A stretch of 64,000 nt of DNA from the NCBI GenBank assembly GCA_018697195.1, contig CM031857.1, positions 54,983,512-55,047,511 on the forward strand, given 5' to 3'. The notes beneath the pieces are model-generated. The model saw only the letters and a list, made by a program, of their open reading frames with translations, was not told where the DNA came from and searched no databases. The position numbers were made by a program, and so were the translations under genes. Numbering within the stretch: position 1 is the stretch's first letter; each line of letters opens with the position of its first letter. Source of the DNA: Certhia americana (lineage: Eukaryota; Chordata; Aves; Passeriformes; Certhiidae). Below are positions 24,917 through 36,343 of the stretch, piece by piece.

Positions 24917-27679
24917 GTGGGAGGTCAATTCTGTGGTTTTATTTCCTTTTAAACTTCTAGTTTGGAACCTTCCTCTCTTGGATTGACTACTTGTTTATGT
25001 GTCTGTTGTGAATATGTTTGTTCCTCAAACACTTGAGCTCTGAGACTTTTTTCTGTCAAGTTACTACATTGAGGGTACCTGTCACATCAAGAACACAAGT
25101 CACAGTGAAAGTTCCATTTATCAGTTCATCTAAAACGTTTTGCCTTCAGGCAGAACTTCAGAAGTCTGGTATGAGATACAGTCAGTCTGTGAGATTTCAG
25201 GAGCTTTCCTCCTCCCTAACCTTCCCTTTTTAAAAAGTGGAGCATGGAAAAATCATTTTCCTTTGAGATGGGAAACAGGCAGAGTTTCTCCGTTCTAGAG
25301 CGGGTAAAGTGATACACGGATCCTGGTTCTGCACGTCTTTCTTGAGAAGCAGGCACAACCAGCTAAACAGTGCTGTGCAAAGCTTCTTGCAGGAAGTTTT
25401 AGGGAAGGTATATCTGTTTGCTCTTGGGGCTTTGAAAAAAATGTTTTACCACCCATTAAAAATGGAGTAGGCTCCTTATTTTGGCCTGGAAGACTTCAAG
25501 CTCAGGTTTAGAATGGCAGTGCTAAATACTACCCATTTTCCATTATACCATGTTGATATAATGGAAAGCAAAACATTCTTATTTTCTGCACCTCTGTTGA
25601 AGGGTGGGGGAAGCTCCAGATGTCATACATATTTCTGCATGCTGATAAAGCAAGCAAAATAAAACCCATCCATTCAGCCATCCAAAGAGTTGTACGTAAA
25701 CTGTTTGGCTTATGTGGTGACTCAGTTCAGCTGGAACAACATTGGATTGTTTTATGGTAGATGTCACTGATGGACATTTTTGCTGTATTGGATTCTTCAT
25801 AGGGAAGAGAGTTCCTCCTGGAGCAATAGTATGGAGTCTGCAAAATACCTCTTCTGTACTCCTTTCCCTGTTTTTTAACTTACTCCAGTGTCCTGGTTTC
25901 AGCTGGGTTAGAGTTAATTTTCTTCCTAGCAGCTACTGGAGTGCTTTGGATTTAGCATGATAATAATATTAATAACATACAGATGTTTTAGTTGTTGCCA
26001 AGTAATGCTTGCTACAGTTTCCCACAGCCTGCCAGTGAGCAGGTACACAAAATGCTAGGAGGGAGCATGGCCAGAACTGGCCAAAAAGATACTGTGTACT
26101 GTAGAACATCATGTTCAGTGTATGAACTAGGGGAGTTGGCCAGAAGCATCCAATTGCTGCTCAGAGATGGGCTGGGCATCAGTTGAGGTGAGCAAGTATC
26201 TTGTGCATCACTGTTTCTCTTGTTCTTTTTTTTCTCTCTCCTTTGTTATCACCCTTTTCATTACTATTATTGTTACCATCATGATTATATTTTACTTTAT
26301 TTCAGTTTTTAAACTGTTCCTATCTCAACCCACAGGCTTTACTTTTTTCCCATTCTCCTCCCCACCCTGTGGGGGGTGGGTGAGGGAGTGAGCGAGCAGC
26401 TGTGTGGTACTTAGTTGCTGGTTTAAAGCATGACATCCAGTGTTTTGCTCATCATTGCCTGCTTGTATCAACTGTTGTGCAAGGGAATATTAAGCAGGGA
26501 AGATAAAAGGGCCTTCTGCTAGAAGCAGGGAAGGGTATTTGAAATATTTTGTCTCCATACAATCCAATTTTGGTAACCCTGTGTTTCAAAATAATGTTTT
26601 CACAGGGAAAAATAAATATAGTCTTAGTTTAAAGACAGTAAGTCATGAAAATCTTTTGTCAGTCATATCTACCCCTGACAGAATTTTACATTGACTGCTT
26701 TGGAAATTTTTACTACTAATTCCAGGTTATCTGTTTCATTTGTGTGTGAATTGTCATCTTAGAGGAATGCAGGCTACTTGTTTCCTCAGGAACAGTGAGT
26801 TTTTTGAAGATCTGTTGTCCAAGTGTGGCTTTTTAACTCCCACTCTTCTTGTCATCTCTGGAGTCTTGTGAAGTAGAAGGGAGTTGAGAGTTAAGGACAG
26901 TATATATTTCATGAAAAAAGATACTTGCAAGTTACTTTGTTGCTGATAAGGGGAAAAAATACCTCACTACTGAGCCTCAAGACTTGGAAGTGTGTTTTTG
27001 TCCACGTTAGTCATATTATGAGGAAATGTTTTACTGTTCTGTAAATTTTCTTTAGTTGCTGACAGAATTTCTAGCATCAGAAATATTTTGTATACATTTT
27101 CTTATTCTATCAGATGTGAGTTTTCCATGTTTGTGTAAACATTCATGTTCGCTAACATTTTGAGTAGGTATGTATATGGTTTTTCTGAATCTAAGAATTG
27201 TTTAAACATCAATCCTTACAATAAAAGGTGTTAGAAGTGTATAAGAAGGAGACGCTGTTGCTTTGTAAAAAAATTTCAATGCTGTTGTAAACAAAAAATC
27301 TTTAAAATTATCTGTGTAATTTTATATTGAAGAAAACAGTGGTTCTCCTTTGGGGATGGGAAAGAAGATAATGATTTTTTTTTTCTGACTCCTCCTTTCC
27401 TTCCCCTACATTCTAGTAGCGATGTAATACAATTTTGATTGGACAGATTTTTCCTGAGCATTAAATAAACAATAATCACTTAAATATAAGCGTATTGTGA
27501 AAACATATACTTGGCACCCTAGAGGGAAGCCAAGTTTGATGTTTTATAGTAACAGCACATATTTACAGCAGTCAGAGTGTAGAGAATATATAAAAAAAAA
27601 TTTTAATTTTTGTGTGGTGTATAAAGAACCTTTCAAGTCAAATTATTACACATGTGCATGTTTTAACTCTTCCTTGCAG
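24917..27679 (+). other. ZC3H13: Intron 9
   Basis: 2.76 kb, donor GTGGGA, acceptor CCTTGCAG. It hosts a solo ERV LTR (25889-26435) inserted in sense orientation. The remainder is AT-rich and unremarkable. Confidence 0.85.
25884..26440 (+). mobile_element. Solo LTR of an avian endogenous retrovirus with 5-bp target duplication
   Basis: A 547-bp LTR (25889-26435) starts TGTCCTGGTTTCAGCTGGG and ends TGACA, so it has TG...CA termini. It is flanked on both sides by TCCAG (25884-25888 and 26436-26440), a perfect 5-bp target duplication. The sequence closely matches a common avian LTR family as I recall it (TTAGTTGTTGCC, TTAAACTG..TATCTCAACCCAC, CTTAGTTGCTGG). A 5-bp duplication is usual for class III/ERVL-type and some class I elements. 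No internal retroviral genes are present, so this is a solo LTR left by recombination between the two LTRs of a provirus. It lies in intron 9 in the same orientation as ZC3H13. Confidence 0.9.
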
Positions 27680-27990
27680 GTCTGCTTCTCCATCAGGACA
27701 GCATCATTCTCCCATATCCTCCAGACATCACTCCTCATCTTCACAGTCAGGCTCCTCTGTTCAAAGACATTCTCCTTCCCCACACCGCAAAAGAACTCCT
27801 TCTCCATCCTATCAAAGGACAGCTTCCCCGCCTGCAAGGCGGTCATCTTCCCCCTATCCCCCACACTCTTCCTCACCACCTCAGAGGAAGCGAAGTCCTT
27901 CGAGACACCGATCTCCTGGAAGAGACAAGGGGAGACACGATCGTGACCGGACTTCGCAGTCTCATGACAGGCGCCATGAAAGGCGGGACG
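27680..27990 (+). CDS. ZC3H13: ZC3H13 exon 10: SR-rich domain (residues 374-478)
   Basis: Encodes the SR/SP-rich segment beginning SASPSGQHHSPISSRHHSSS and continuing through repeated SPS, RTPSPSY and RHRSPGRDKG motifs to SQSHDRRHERRD. RS/SP dipeptides like these are targets of SR-protein kinases and favour nuclear speckle localisation. Acceptor CCTTGCAG, donor GACG|GTATGA. Ends one base into a Glu codon. Confidence 0.95.
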
Positions 27991-29002
27991 GTATGAAGGA
28001 AAATAGCACGTCAGGATTTTTTTTTATTTGTTTGCAAATTGCATCTTGAAACGTGATTTTCAAATTGTGGCATTGCATGCACCCATCCCATTGGCTAGGG
28101 AGTGAAGAAAATACTGGCTGTGTTTACTCTGCCTGTGGTGGTGCTGCTGTTTGCAGGTACTGTGTGTTAAGAGTACCCCTGGCAGAACTGCTTATGTAGG
28201 CTCATAATTTTAAAGGTGCTTGTAGGTGTTTTTTGTGTAATGCAATGGTGATGTCAGTAGGAAAGTGATTTTCACGGCAGGGTACACTGAAGTAACTATT
28301 ACTCTTTTCTGTGAGTTGCCTAAATCCAGTCCCCACTGACTGCTGTCTGTTGTCAGTTAATGTCTTTGTAATTGACATTAAGTGAGGTGTGCGCAAAGAA
28401 ACAGTCATTCCTTCTGTTTGGGCAATATGCGATGAGCAAACATGCTGTTTGCCTTGAGAGATTACAAAGAGTACATATGTCAGCTCTACTTTAGGCTGGC
28501 TGTAAACTTACCTTCCTGTAGCAGTAATATTATAAATATGTAATAGAAAAACCCCAAAACAAAACAGACCCCCAAACTCAAACCAACAGATTTTGGTAGG
28601 GCATTGGGGCCTTACAAGTGGTCTAAATATACCATAAATGTTTTGGATGTGTCTGTGTGTGTGTGTAGAAAACAAAAGGAATCTATGATTGTAGGAGTAA
28701 TGCCCCTACCTTAAAATTATTGAAGTGCACTTGCTCTTTAGTATGTTTGACATTTATTTTTATTATGCTTACTGCGTTTTGATCAGGTAAATATCAGTAG
28801 AGATCTGATAATATTCAGAATAAGATTTTTACAACTTACTAAATATATAGATTGAAAACCCAGCATGATCTTGTCCTACTTATGTATTAATTTTGATTTG
28901 CTAAGTGTATTTTGAGTATGTTATTTTAATGTTATTTGTGTGCTAAATGTTTGCTTACTCTGATTAAGCCAGATATATAACATTATTTTAAATGTTTTAC
29001 AG
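27991..29002 (+). other. ZC3H13: Intron 10
   Basis: 1.0 kb, donor GTATGA, acceptor GTTTTACAG. Contains a short (TG)n tract at 28654-28666; otherwise nothing recognised. Confidence 0.85.
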
Positions 29003-29467
29003 AAACCAGAGGGAAAAGAGAAAAAGAAAGAGAAACGAGAGATGATCGTGATTATGACCAAGAGCAGAGTACCTCCAGGGACCACAGGGATGACAGAGAG
29101 TCTCGTGATGGAAGAGATCGGAGGGACACGAGAGACACCAGAGATCGTCGGGAGCCACGGGAATCCAGAGATACTCGAGACTCCAGAGACACCCGGGATT
29201 ATAGCAGGGATACCAAAGACAGTCGTGACCAGAGAGAGTCGCGCTCCACACGAGACTCACATGACTACAGAGACAGAGAGAGTCGTGATGCCCATAAAAA
29301 GGATGACCAGTATCAAGATGACTTGCGCAGCTATGGAAGATCCCATGGCAGAGAGGAGAGCTCTCGTGCTGAAACAAGGAATGACTCCAGAAGTGACTCC
29401 AGAAATGAGAGCAGAAGTGATAGAACTGGCAGAAGTCGAGGCAGAGGTCCAGAATTATCTGACAAAG
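29003..29467 (+). CDS. ZC3H13: ZC3H13 exon 11: RD/SRD repeat block (residues 478-633)
   Basis: Encodes a long series of imperfect DxRD/SRD units, for example RDGRDRRDTRDTRDRREPRE, followed by SRDTRDSRDTRDYSRDTKDS, then YRDRESRD and a serine/asparagine-rich end (RSDSRNESRSDRTGRSRGRG). This mixed-charge, disordered region matches ZC3H13. The DNA shows the corresponding degenerate 6- to 9-bp repeats, a likely substrate for length change. Ends one base into a Gly codon, donor AAAG|GTATTG. Confidence 0.95.
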
Positions 29468-30433
29468 GTATTGCATAATTTAAAAAATTCATATGTCCCT
29501 ATCATTGAAGATCGAATATTTGCATTCATACTGCCTTTTTTGATATTTGATATGCAAGTACTGCCAAATAGTTCATGGTTTTAAAGCTGTGTTCAATTCT
29601 GTTGTCATTAAATTAAACCTGTTGAAATTTATAGCACTTTTGTGTTCTTCATTCATTAAAGTGGCATAGCATTGGTATTCTGCCATCCCATTTTAAAACA
29701 AAGCCAAACCCTTACATCACTTCAATGTTTCTGCAACCCTAGGTTTTCCTATTGGCTGCAAACACGATGAGAGGCTGATGTGTAGTGGAAAATTCATAGG
29801 GGGTAGTGGGCAGCAGGTTTCTTATGCTCTCTCAAGAACAACTGCATGTCTTAGGTGTCTGAAAACCATCTTTCACACACACACCCCTCTCCCTGCCTCA
29901 CCACCCTGCCCAATCTGATTTCCAAAAAGTGTGACTTTAAAATGGTTTCTGAAGTCTGATGCACTAATAATAATAATAATAAACAACAACTTTTAATAAT
30001 CTATAGTTTCTTTTTTTGCTTTTTCAGGCTTATTGTGACATTTTCATTAGAGAAATTGCATACAATTTTTACAGGGGGAATGATCTCTGCTTTCTCTGCC
30101 TATTCTTGCTGCATTGTCTCTTAGCATACAGCCTACACGGAGCAGTTGTGAACTGGCTTTTGGATTGAAATTTCTAGTCAGGAGACCTTGTACTGTGACC
30201 AGGACATGAGGATTTAGAAAGTCTTGATTTTGTAATTTGCAAACAATAACTTTACAGTTAAAACATATGAAATTTGAATTGTTGGTTAAGTACAGTTTGA
30301 TGTTACAATCTTAAGTGTATGAACAGCTAATTCAAATTTATTAGACGTTAATACATCAGTTGGTATAAAATATCAGTGGATTTCCTTTCATGTGGAAGCT
30401 CATGTTTTGTGTTTTGTGCTACATCGCCATTAG
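29468..30433 (+). other. ZC3H13: Intron 11
   Basis: 966 nt, donor GTATTG, acceptor CGCCATTAG. Contains a (TAA)n microsatellite at 29965-29982 and a CA/CCC-rich patch near 29877-29910. Confidence 0.85.
29965..29982 (+). repeat. (TAA)n microsatellite
   Basis: Six TAA units in intron 11, followed by a short CAA run. Confidence 0.8.
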
Positions 30434-30616
30434 GAAGTCGGGGGACGAGAGGATCCCAGGTTGATGGTCACAGCAGTAGTGGAAACTACCATGACAGCTG
30501 GGAATCAAGGAGTAGCTATGCTGATCGGGATCGCTATGACAGTCGGGATCAAGCAAGGGATTCCTCCTTTGAAAGAAGACATGGTGAACGGGATAGGCGT
30601 GACAACAGAGAAAGAG
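30434..30616 (+). CDS. ZC3H13: ZC3H13 exon 12 (residues 633-694)
   Basis: Encodes GSRGTRGSQVDGHSSSGNYH, then DSWESRSSYADRDRYDSRDQ and RHGERDRRDNRER. It is an Arg/Asp/Ser-rich, tyrosine-dotted disordered segment that matches ZC3H13. Acceptor CATTAG, donor AGAG|GTATTT. It joins exon 11 and exon 13 in phase 1. Confidence 0.95.
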
Positions 30617-33567
30617 GTATTTTAATGTCTATTCTTACTCGTACATCTGTAGTCAAATGAACGTGTATGAATGTGTGTGTGTTTCCCTCCTTTTTCTGCC
30701 TTGTTCTGCCCCCATGCTGATTCATAAATAGCTCATCTGACACCACACGTTGACACTACTCCTGTCCTTGATATAAGATAACTTCTGTTGAGAGATCATT
30801 CATTGGCATTGTATGCACGAATGCTGTCACCTTTTCTCCAGCTCTGTGGCTAGGTTTTGGCATCTTCTGAGTTTATTCATCCAAGTATTGTTTAAACAAA
30901 CAAAACTTAAAGGGTTTTCATTGTACAACTTCATTGTAAAATGTTTTTGCCTCCTCCTCCTCTTCATGGTACATATGCATGTTAAGCTTAGAGTCCATGT
31001 AAGCTTAGAGTCATGATTATGTTTCGTTACTGGTTCTGTTTATCTGTATGCTTTTGTACTGTAAATTGCTTGAGTGTGTTTTGGGAAAGGCCTAAACTAA
31101 ACGGACAATTATGGACTACTAGCTACTAAAGTAAGTGACAGTTTAAATTTATGCTTAACCAAAAATTTGTCTGGTGAGTTTAATAGTGATGAGTGCTTTG
31201 GTGTTGTCAATAATAATTAACTAATAAGCATTGATACATATACCAATGATCATGAAAATAAGGTTGCAAGGCTTATTTTGAATAATATGTAGTAGTATGC
31301 AAGATGTGAGAATTCTGTACCAAAAAGTGTACTGCGTCAGCTTGAAGGAACTTAGTGCCAGCTTACACTCTGGAATATATTTGTATTGCTCACCAATTAA
31401 GAGGACACAAGGAGTCAGGGAAATGAAAATAAGCATGAAAATTAAAAGAGGAGCTGTGAAGACTTAACATAAAAGTACAGTGGGTTATTTTATGTCTTGA
31501 GTTTCGATTTACAGGTCACAGATGCATTCTAGCTGCTTTGTAATTTCAGTTTTTCAAAAAGATATTTTGTATGCCACTTCGAAGGATACTTTTTGGCCTA
31601 TTGAAACAGATATGTTGTTGCTTGTTCTTGTGAAAGGCTCTGCTTCAGGTTCTCTCTCATCTTCAAGGCAGGATTTCAGCAGACCTAAACTCCAGGGTCC
31701 CTTTTTCATGTCAGCTGACAAATCCTGAAGACTGACTGTGCCCTGGGGGTTGTCTTTTGCCATCAAAAGCTTTCATCTCTTTCACCTCCCCAGCCAAAAT
31801 AAATTTCTCGGAGGGAATTTACTTTGAATGGGTTGTGTTTCCCTTTGAGGGAAGAATATAGAACAAGAATTCAAAATTTATTGTCTTCTTCCTTAAAAAT
31901 TTAGATCACGTTTTGTAATAGTAAATTCTCAGTTACAATTCAAGACAGTTTCCCTAATTAGACTACAGTTTTAATATATGTCATTCTGAGAAAAATTGAG
32001 ATAGATTCTGATTCCATGATATGCAAGGAGTATGATTTTAAAATGCAAGCTTGCAAATTTGAGCTGTCTTTATTCAAGTAAGGCCAATATGGGAGTGTTC
32101 CAAACAACCTGGAAAAGTACTTCAAAAAATGAAGTCATATAAGAAGTGCTGACTATCTGCATTTAATTGTCTAATACACTTGCAGTATTTGATTCATATA
32201 AGACTTTCATGTGGATGCTTTGTCACCAAAACTGACATAACAAATAGGAGGTACAGAACTTCTTCATAAAATCTAATACTTGGTTTGCACAGTAAATCAT
32301 ACTACAGTGTTGTAGGCCCTATAAAAGAATGTGAAATCTGTTCATGGAACCAATTGCATGGATTGATGGTTTACCTTTTTAAAAAGGCAGAAATGTCACT
32401 CAACTTTGCTTTTAATTTTACATGGTAACAGGGGAGCACTAAATCATTGTTAATTCGCTCAGAGATGAAAATTGATTAAACTGATGGAAATGCACGTTTT
32501 ATCGATTTAGTTCTGTCCAAACTCAGCCTGCTCACGCCTAGTGGACATTGTCTCAATTTGCAGCCAAGTGCACTCAGCCTCAGAGTAATGGACCGAGAAA
32601 TACCAACCTCTGTTCATGCCATTTTTTCCTCTTTTGTATAGTGTTTTTGTATATATGTTGTAGGAAAATTGTTTTATTGATTTGTTGTGGCTCAAATACT
32701 ACTGACATGAGCACAGAAATTGCTATGAAGTAGTCAAAACTTACAGAAATACTCAAAAAATATCCAAAATACGGTGAAGAATATGTAGATAAGTCTGGGG
32801 AGAGTAAATATAATTGGATAAAGCAGATTTAATGGATCCTTCTGGATCAGTCATTTTCTATGTGTTTAGTTTTCCCTGTGACTCTAATCCACTGTCTGAA
32901 CAACAGCAAATTCAGATTCTAAACTATGAGATTCTGCAGTGAACACAAATGAAAATTTCTAGCAGCTCTGCTTCCCCTATCTCATCCTTGCCTCTCCCTA
33001 TCTTGTAGATTTGATTGTGTGTTTCTGTGCAGGGATCACTTCTGTGATGAGATAGGCCAGTATTTCTAATTTTGCAGAAACTTTTACTCTGTGTTGTAAA
33101 TAGCTTGAGTCCTTATAAAGCACTTGACTCCTAATAGAGTTAGGAAGTAAAATCTTCTTACAGAAGTGTTAACATTTCTTATACATGCCATTCTCAGCTT
33201 TTTAAGATTTTATACCAGATTTGGAATCATTGACTAATGCAGTAGTAATAGCTACATTGTGAGCCATACACTTTTCTTTCAAAGCCATTCAGAAAAATCT
33301 GGTAGAAAATTGAAAAATTTTTTGCCAACTTTTGGTTAAGTAAACAAATCCCACTTTCTAAATGTTGAAAAATTCTTTCAGAATTAGTTCTGCTTTTTGT
33401 CTTCCTTCATCCCAAAAAGGAATATTCAAGTTTCTGCAGGGAGTTGCTTTTCATTTAATGGAAACTGAGGTCTAGATTATCAAAACAAAGGCTCTTTTTG
33501 TGTTAGGGTAGTGGAAGCAGTGTATATCTGTTTAGCACTTAGTAATCAAACCTGCTTCTGTTTGCAG
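30617..33567 (+). other. ZC3H13: Intron 12
   Basis: 2.95 kb, donor GTATTT, acceptor TTTGCAG. AT-rich, with no repeat family or gene that I can support. Confidence 0.85.
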
Positions 33568-34111
33568 ATCAGAGAGCAAGCTCACCGGTACGACACCAAG
33601 GACGGAGTGATGATCTCGAGCGGGATGAGAGGAGAGAGGAGCGAAGGGTGGATCGATCTGATGACAGGAGAGATGAAAGGGCCCGGGAGAGAGAGCGGGA
33701 AAGGGAGAGGGACCGAGAGAGAGAAAGAGAAAGAGACCGGGAGAGAGAGAGGGAGAAAGAAAGGGAGTTGGAACGAGATCGTGCTCGGGAACGGGAGAGG
33801 GACAGAGAGAGGGACAAAGACAGGGACCGTGAGCGGGACCGAGACAGAGACCATGACAGGGAAAGGGAACGAGAGAGGGAGAGGGAAAAGGAGCGGGAGC
33901 GAGAGCGGGAGGAACGAGAAAGGGAGAGAGAACGAGAGAGAGATCGGGAGCGGGAGCGCGAAAGGGAGAGAGGTCGAGACAGAGACAAAGACAGAGACCG
34001 CCAGAGAGACTGGGATGACAAAGAAAAAGGAAGGGAAGATCGCAGGGATAAGAGAGAAGATGTTCGAGAAGAAAGAGGCTCAAGAGATGTCCACGAGGAA
34101 AGAAAGTCCAA
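33568..34111 (+). CDS. ZC3H13: ZC3H13 exon 13: RE/ER mixed-charge domain (residues 694-875)
   Basis: After a start of ordinary composition (DQRASSPVRHQGRSDDLERD) the exon becomes an almost pure alternation of Arg with Glu or Asp for ~120 residues (~725-850). It ends with REDRRDKREDVREERGSRDV. Arg-Glu/Asp mixed-charge domains of this kind are known to be disordered or helical and to promote nuclear-speckle partitioning. The plus strand is nearly all purine (GAGAGA, GAACGAGA units), so the opposite strand shows false Ser/Arg/Leu-rich open frames. Ends two bases into a Lys codon, donor AA|GTGAGT; the next codon read through would be a stop. Confidence 0.96.
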
Positions 34112-34819
34112 GTGAGTGGATCTAAATGTTACTTCAGTCAAAGAAAAGAAAAAAAAAGGCAGTCTTTAACTGTTGAATTTGGTAAATTAGTAGATGGGGG
34201 AGTATCTTAAGGAAGAAGACATCCTGTTTATGTGTAGGCTTGGTCTGGAGCTGTCTCCCCTGCATCTGTGGATGATCTTTAGGATGTCCTACCTGGCGCA
34301 TGCTGTACATAGTACAAATTGGTAATGTGCTGGTGAAGTTATTCCAGTGTTTTGTTAGTGCTGAATCATGGAACTACTTGTGAGCTAAGAGTTGAGTTAG
34401 ACATTGTAATTTGCCCTTTTATGTATGCTTGCATTGTCTTGTCTTTAATAATACAGTTATTAATGGAAATGTAGTAGAGAACTGTGATACATTATGAAGT
34501 CTGAAATTCAAATAGCAGCTATCTAGGTCAGGGTTTGTGACTTTGGTAATTAAATTTCTTTGGAACACGCGTTACCCTTTGCACTACCAAATTTTCAACA
34601 CCAGAAGGCTACCAGTGAAGACATGAAAAATACCACCAGTATACATGTTGTGCTTCCTTTAAGTGCATAGCTGTTACTTGGAATGGCAACTAAGAAAACT
34701 ACAGAACTTCATGACATCTTTAAATGTCTTCTGTATGAGGTGCTTACACTTCAGGGATTGTATTGATGATAAACTCAAAGGCTCCTGAAGAAATTTGACG
34801 GTGCATGTTCCTTTTTCAG
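34112..34819 (+). other. ZC3H13: Intron 13
   Basis: 708 nt, donor GTGAGT, acceptor CTTTTTCAG. Nothing else recognised. Confidence 0.85.
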
Positions 34820-34923
34820 GAAGCGTCACAGAAACGAAAGCAGTCCAAGTCCCCGTCAGTCACCCAAACGTCGCCGTGATCATTCTCCTGATAGTGATGC
34901 TTACAACAGTGGCGATGATAAAA
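34820..34923 (+). CDS. ZC3H13: ZC3H13 exon 14 (residues 875-910)
   Basis: Encodes KRHRNESSPSPRQSPKRRRD followed by HSPDSDAYNSGDD. It is a basic, SP-containing segment resembling a bipartite nuclear localisation signal (KR..KRRR), matching ZC3H13. Donor AAAA|GTAAGT; ends one base into an Asn codon. Confidence 0.95.
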
Positions 34924-35332
34924 GTAAGTAGGTGTGGGCTCTCTCTGCAGCTGGACCCAAGTCATCCTCTGTCTGCGGAAAATAACTTGCAGTTTTTACT
35001 AGAAAAAACGTGGGGAAAGTTTTGTAAGTGTTCCCCATCTTTTTATGACCACTACCATTTTTCTTTATTTGTCATTTATCTCCATTTTGTCACTATGCAT
35101 TATGTCTGCCAGCTGACAATGGCTTCCACATCTCCTGATTAAGATGTGTATTTACCAAAGTGGAAGTTGTCTTTTGCTGCAGCAGCAGTAGAAAAAAAAG
35201 CTAAGAAATCTAACTGAAGTAGTTAGCCAGTTATGTGTTTTAATGACACTTTTTTTGGCGTGCAGAAGACAACAAATGCTCACATTTCTCCTTCCTACAC
35301 AATAAAGGCATGTTCTTTTTCACATTTTGCAG
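34924..35332 (+). other. ZC3H13: Intron 14
   Basis: The shortest intron (409 nt), donor GTAAGT, acceptor TTTTGCAG. The downstream reading frame stays open ~100 nt into its 3' end, but the acceptor and the known protein place the exon start at 35333. Confidence 0.88.
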
Positions 35333-36343
35333 ATGAAAAGCACAGACTCCTGAGCCAGGTTGTGCGTCCACAGGAATCGCGGTCACTGAGCCCCTCTCAC
35401 GTCACAGAGGAGCGGCAGAGCCGCTGGAAAGAGGAGGAGCGGAAATCGGACAGAAAGGAAAGTTCCCGGCGCTATGAAGAACCCGAGTTTAAAGAGAGGG
35501 TTTCTTCAGCAGATAAGCAAAGAGAGCAACCAGATGCTTCAGAAGGTTCCCGGTCCAGGGTTCAGGAAAATCTTGGACACCGTCCTTCTGAAGAAAGAGA
35601 TGCGTCTGATAGAACGCATGATGACAGCAAGAAGAAGTCTAAGATACAGAAAAAGGCCACAAAGAAGAAGAAAGATGATGATGGTGGGGTCGAAAGGTAC
35701 CCTAATGAACCAGCAACTGAGGAAAGCCAGGTCTTTTCCCCTAAGAAAGGTCAGAAAAGGAAAAATGTGGAGAAAAAGCGGAAGAGATCCAAGGGTGATT
35801 CTGAAGTTTCTGACGAAGAAATTGTTCCACATCATAAAAGGAAAAAAGGCCCAAGAACCCCTCCTGTAACTAAAGAAGAATTGGTTGAAGCACCACCTGA
35901 GAAAGCAGTAGCAGAAGTCCCCACAAAAAGAGAAGATACAACATTTAGTGACTGGTCAGATGAAGATGTTCCTGAACGTGGTGACATTGTTGTTCCAGAA
36001 AGAACCACTGAGGATTCCCATAGAAAAAGTCACAGGACAAGGGGAGAAAAGGTGGAAGCCCCTCATGTTACTATAGAAGATGGACCACACCGTAAGCCTG
36101 TGGACCAGAAGCGCAGCAGCAGCCTCGGTAGCAATCGGAGCCATGCCTCCAGCAGGCTTAGATCCCCCTCCAATGAGTCGGCACATCGCAGCGGAGACGA
36201 TCAGACTGGACGGAAAAGGATCCTGCACAGTAGCTCTAGGGACAGGGATAGGGACAGGGAGAAGAAAACCTTAGAAATCACTGAAAGGAAGTCCCGAATT
36301 GATCAGTTGAAGCGAGGGGAACCCAGTCGCAGCACATCTTCAG
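35333..36343 (+). CDS. ZC3H13: ZC3H13 exon 15, longest exon (residues 910-1247)
   Basis: A 1,011-nt exon beginning DEKHRLLSQVVRPQESRSLS and ending KRGEPSRSTSS. It holds charged, disordered linkers with polylysine clusters (KKATKKKKDDD, KKGQKRKN), a KKGPRTPP motif echoing exon 8, the acidic motif FSDWSDEDVPE and serine-rich stretches. Between that acidic motif and EDSHRKSHRTR only ~15 residues (RGDIVVPERTT) are found. In the human protein, as I recall it, a Thr/Ala/Ser/Pro-rich insert of roughly 70 residues lies there. Acceptor TTTTGCAG, donor TCAG|GTAATG. Confidence 0.96.

Noticed and set aside
33532..34141. Long minus-strand open frames rich in Ser/Arg/Leu opposite exon 13
   Set aside because: They are the reverse complement of the purine-rich RE/RD coding repeat, where TCTCTC reads as Ser/Leu. 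Stops are absent only because of composition.
35233..35332. Possible 5' extension of exon 15 because the frame is open upstream
   Set aside because: The acceptor TTTTGCAG at 35332, phase agreement with exon 14, and the known protein sequence place the exon start at 35333.
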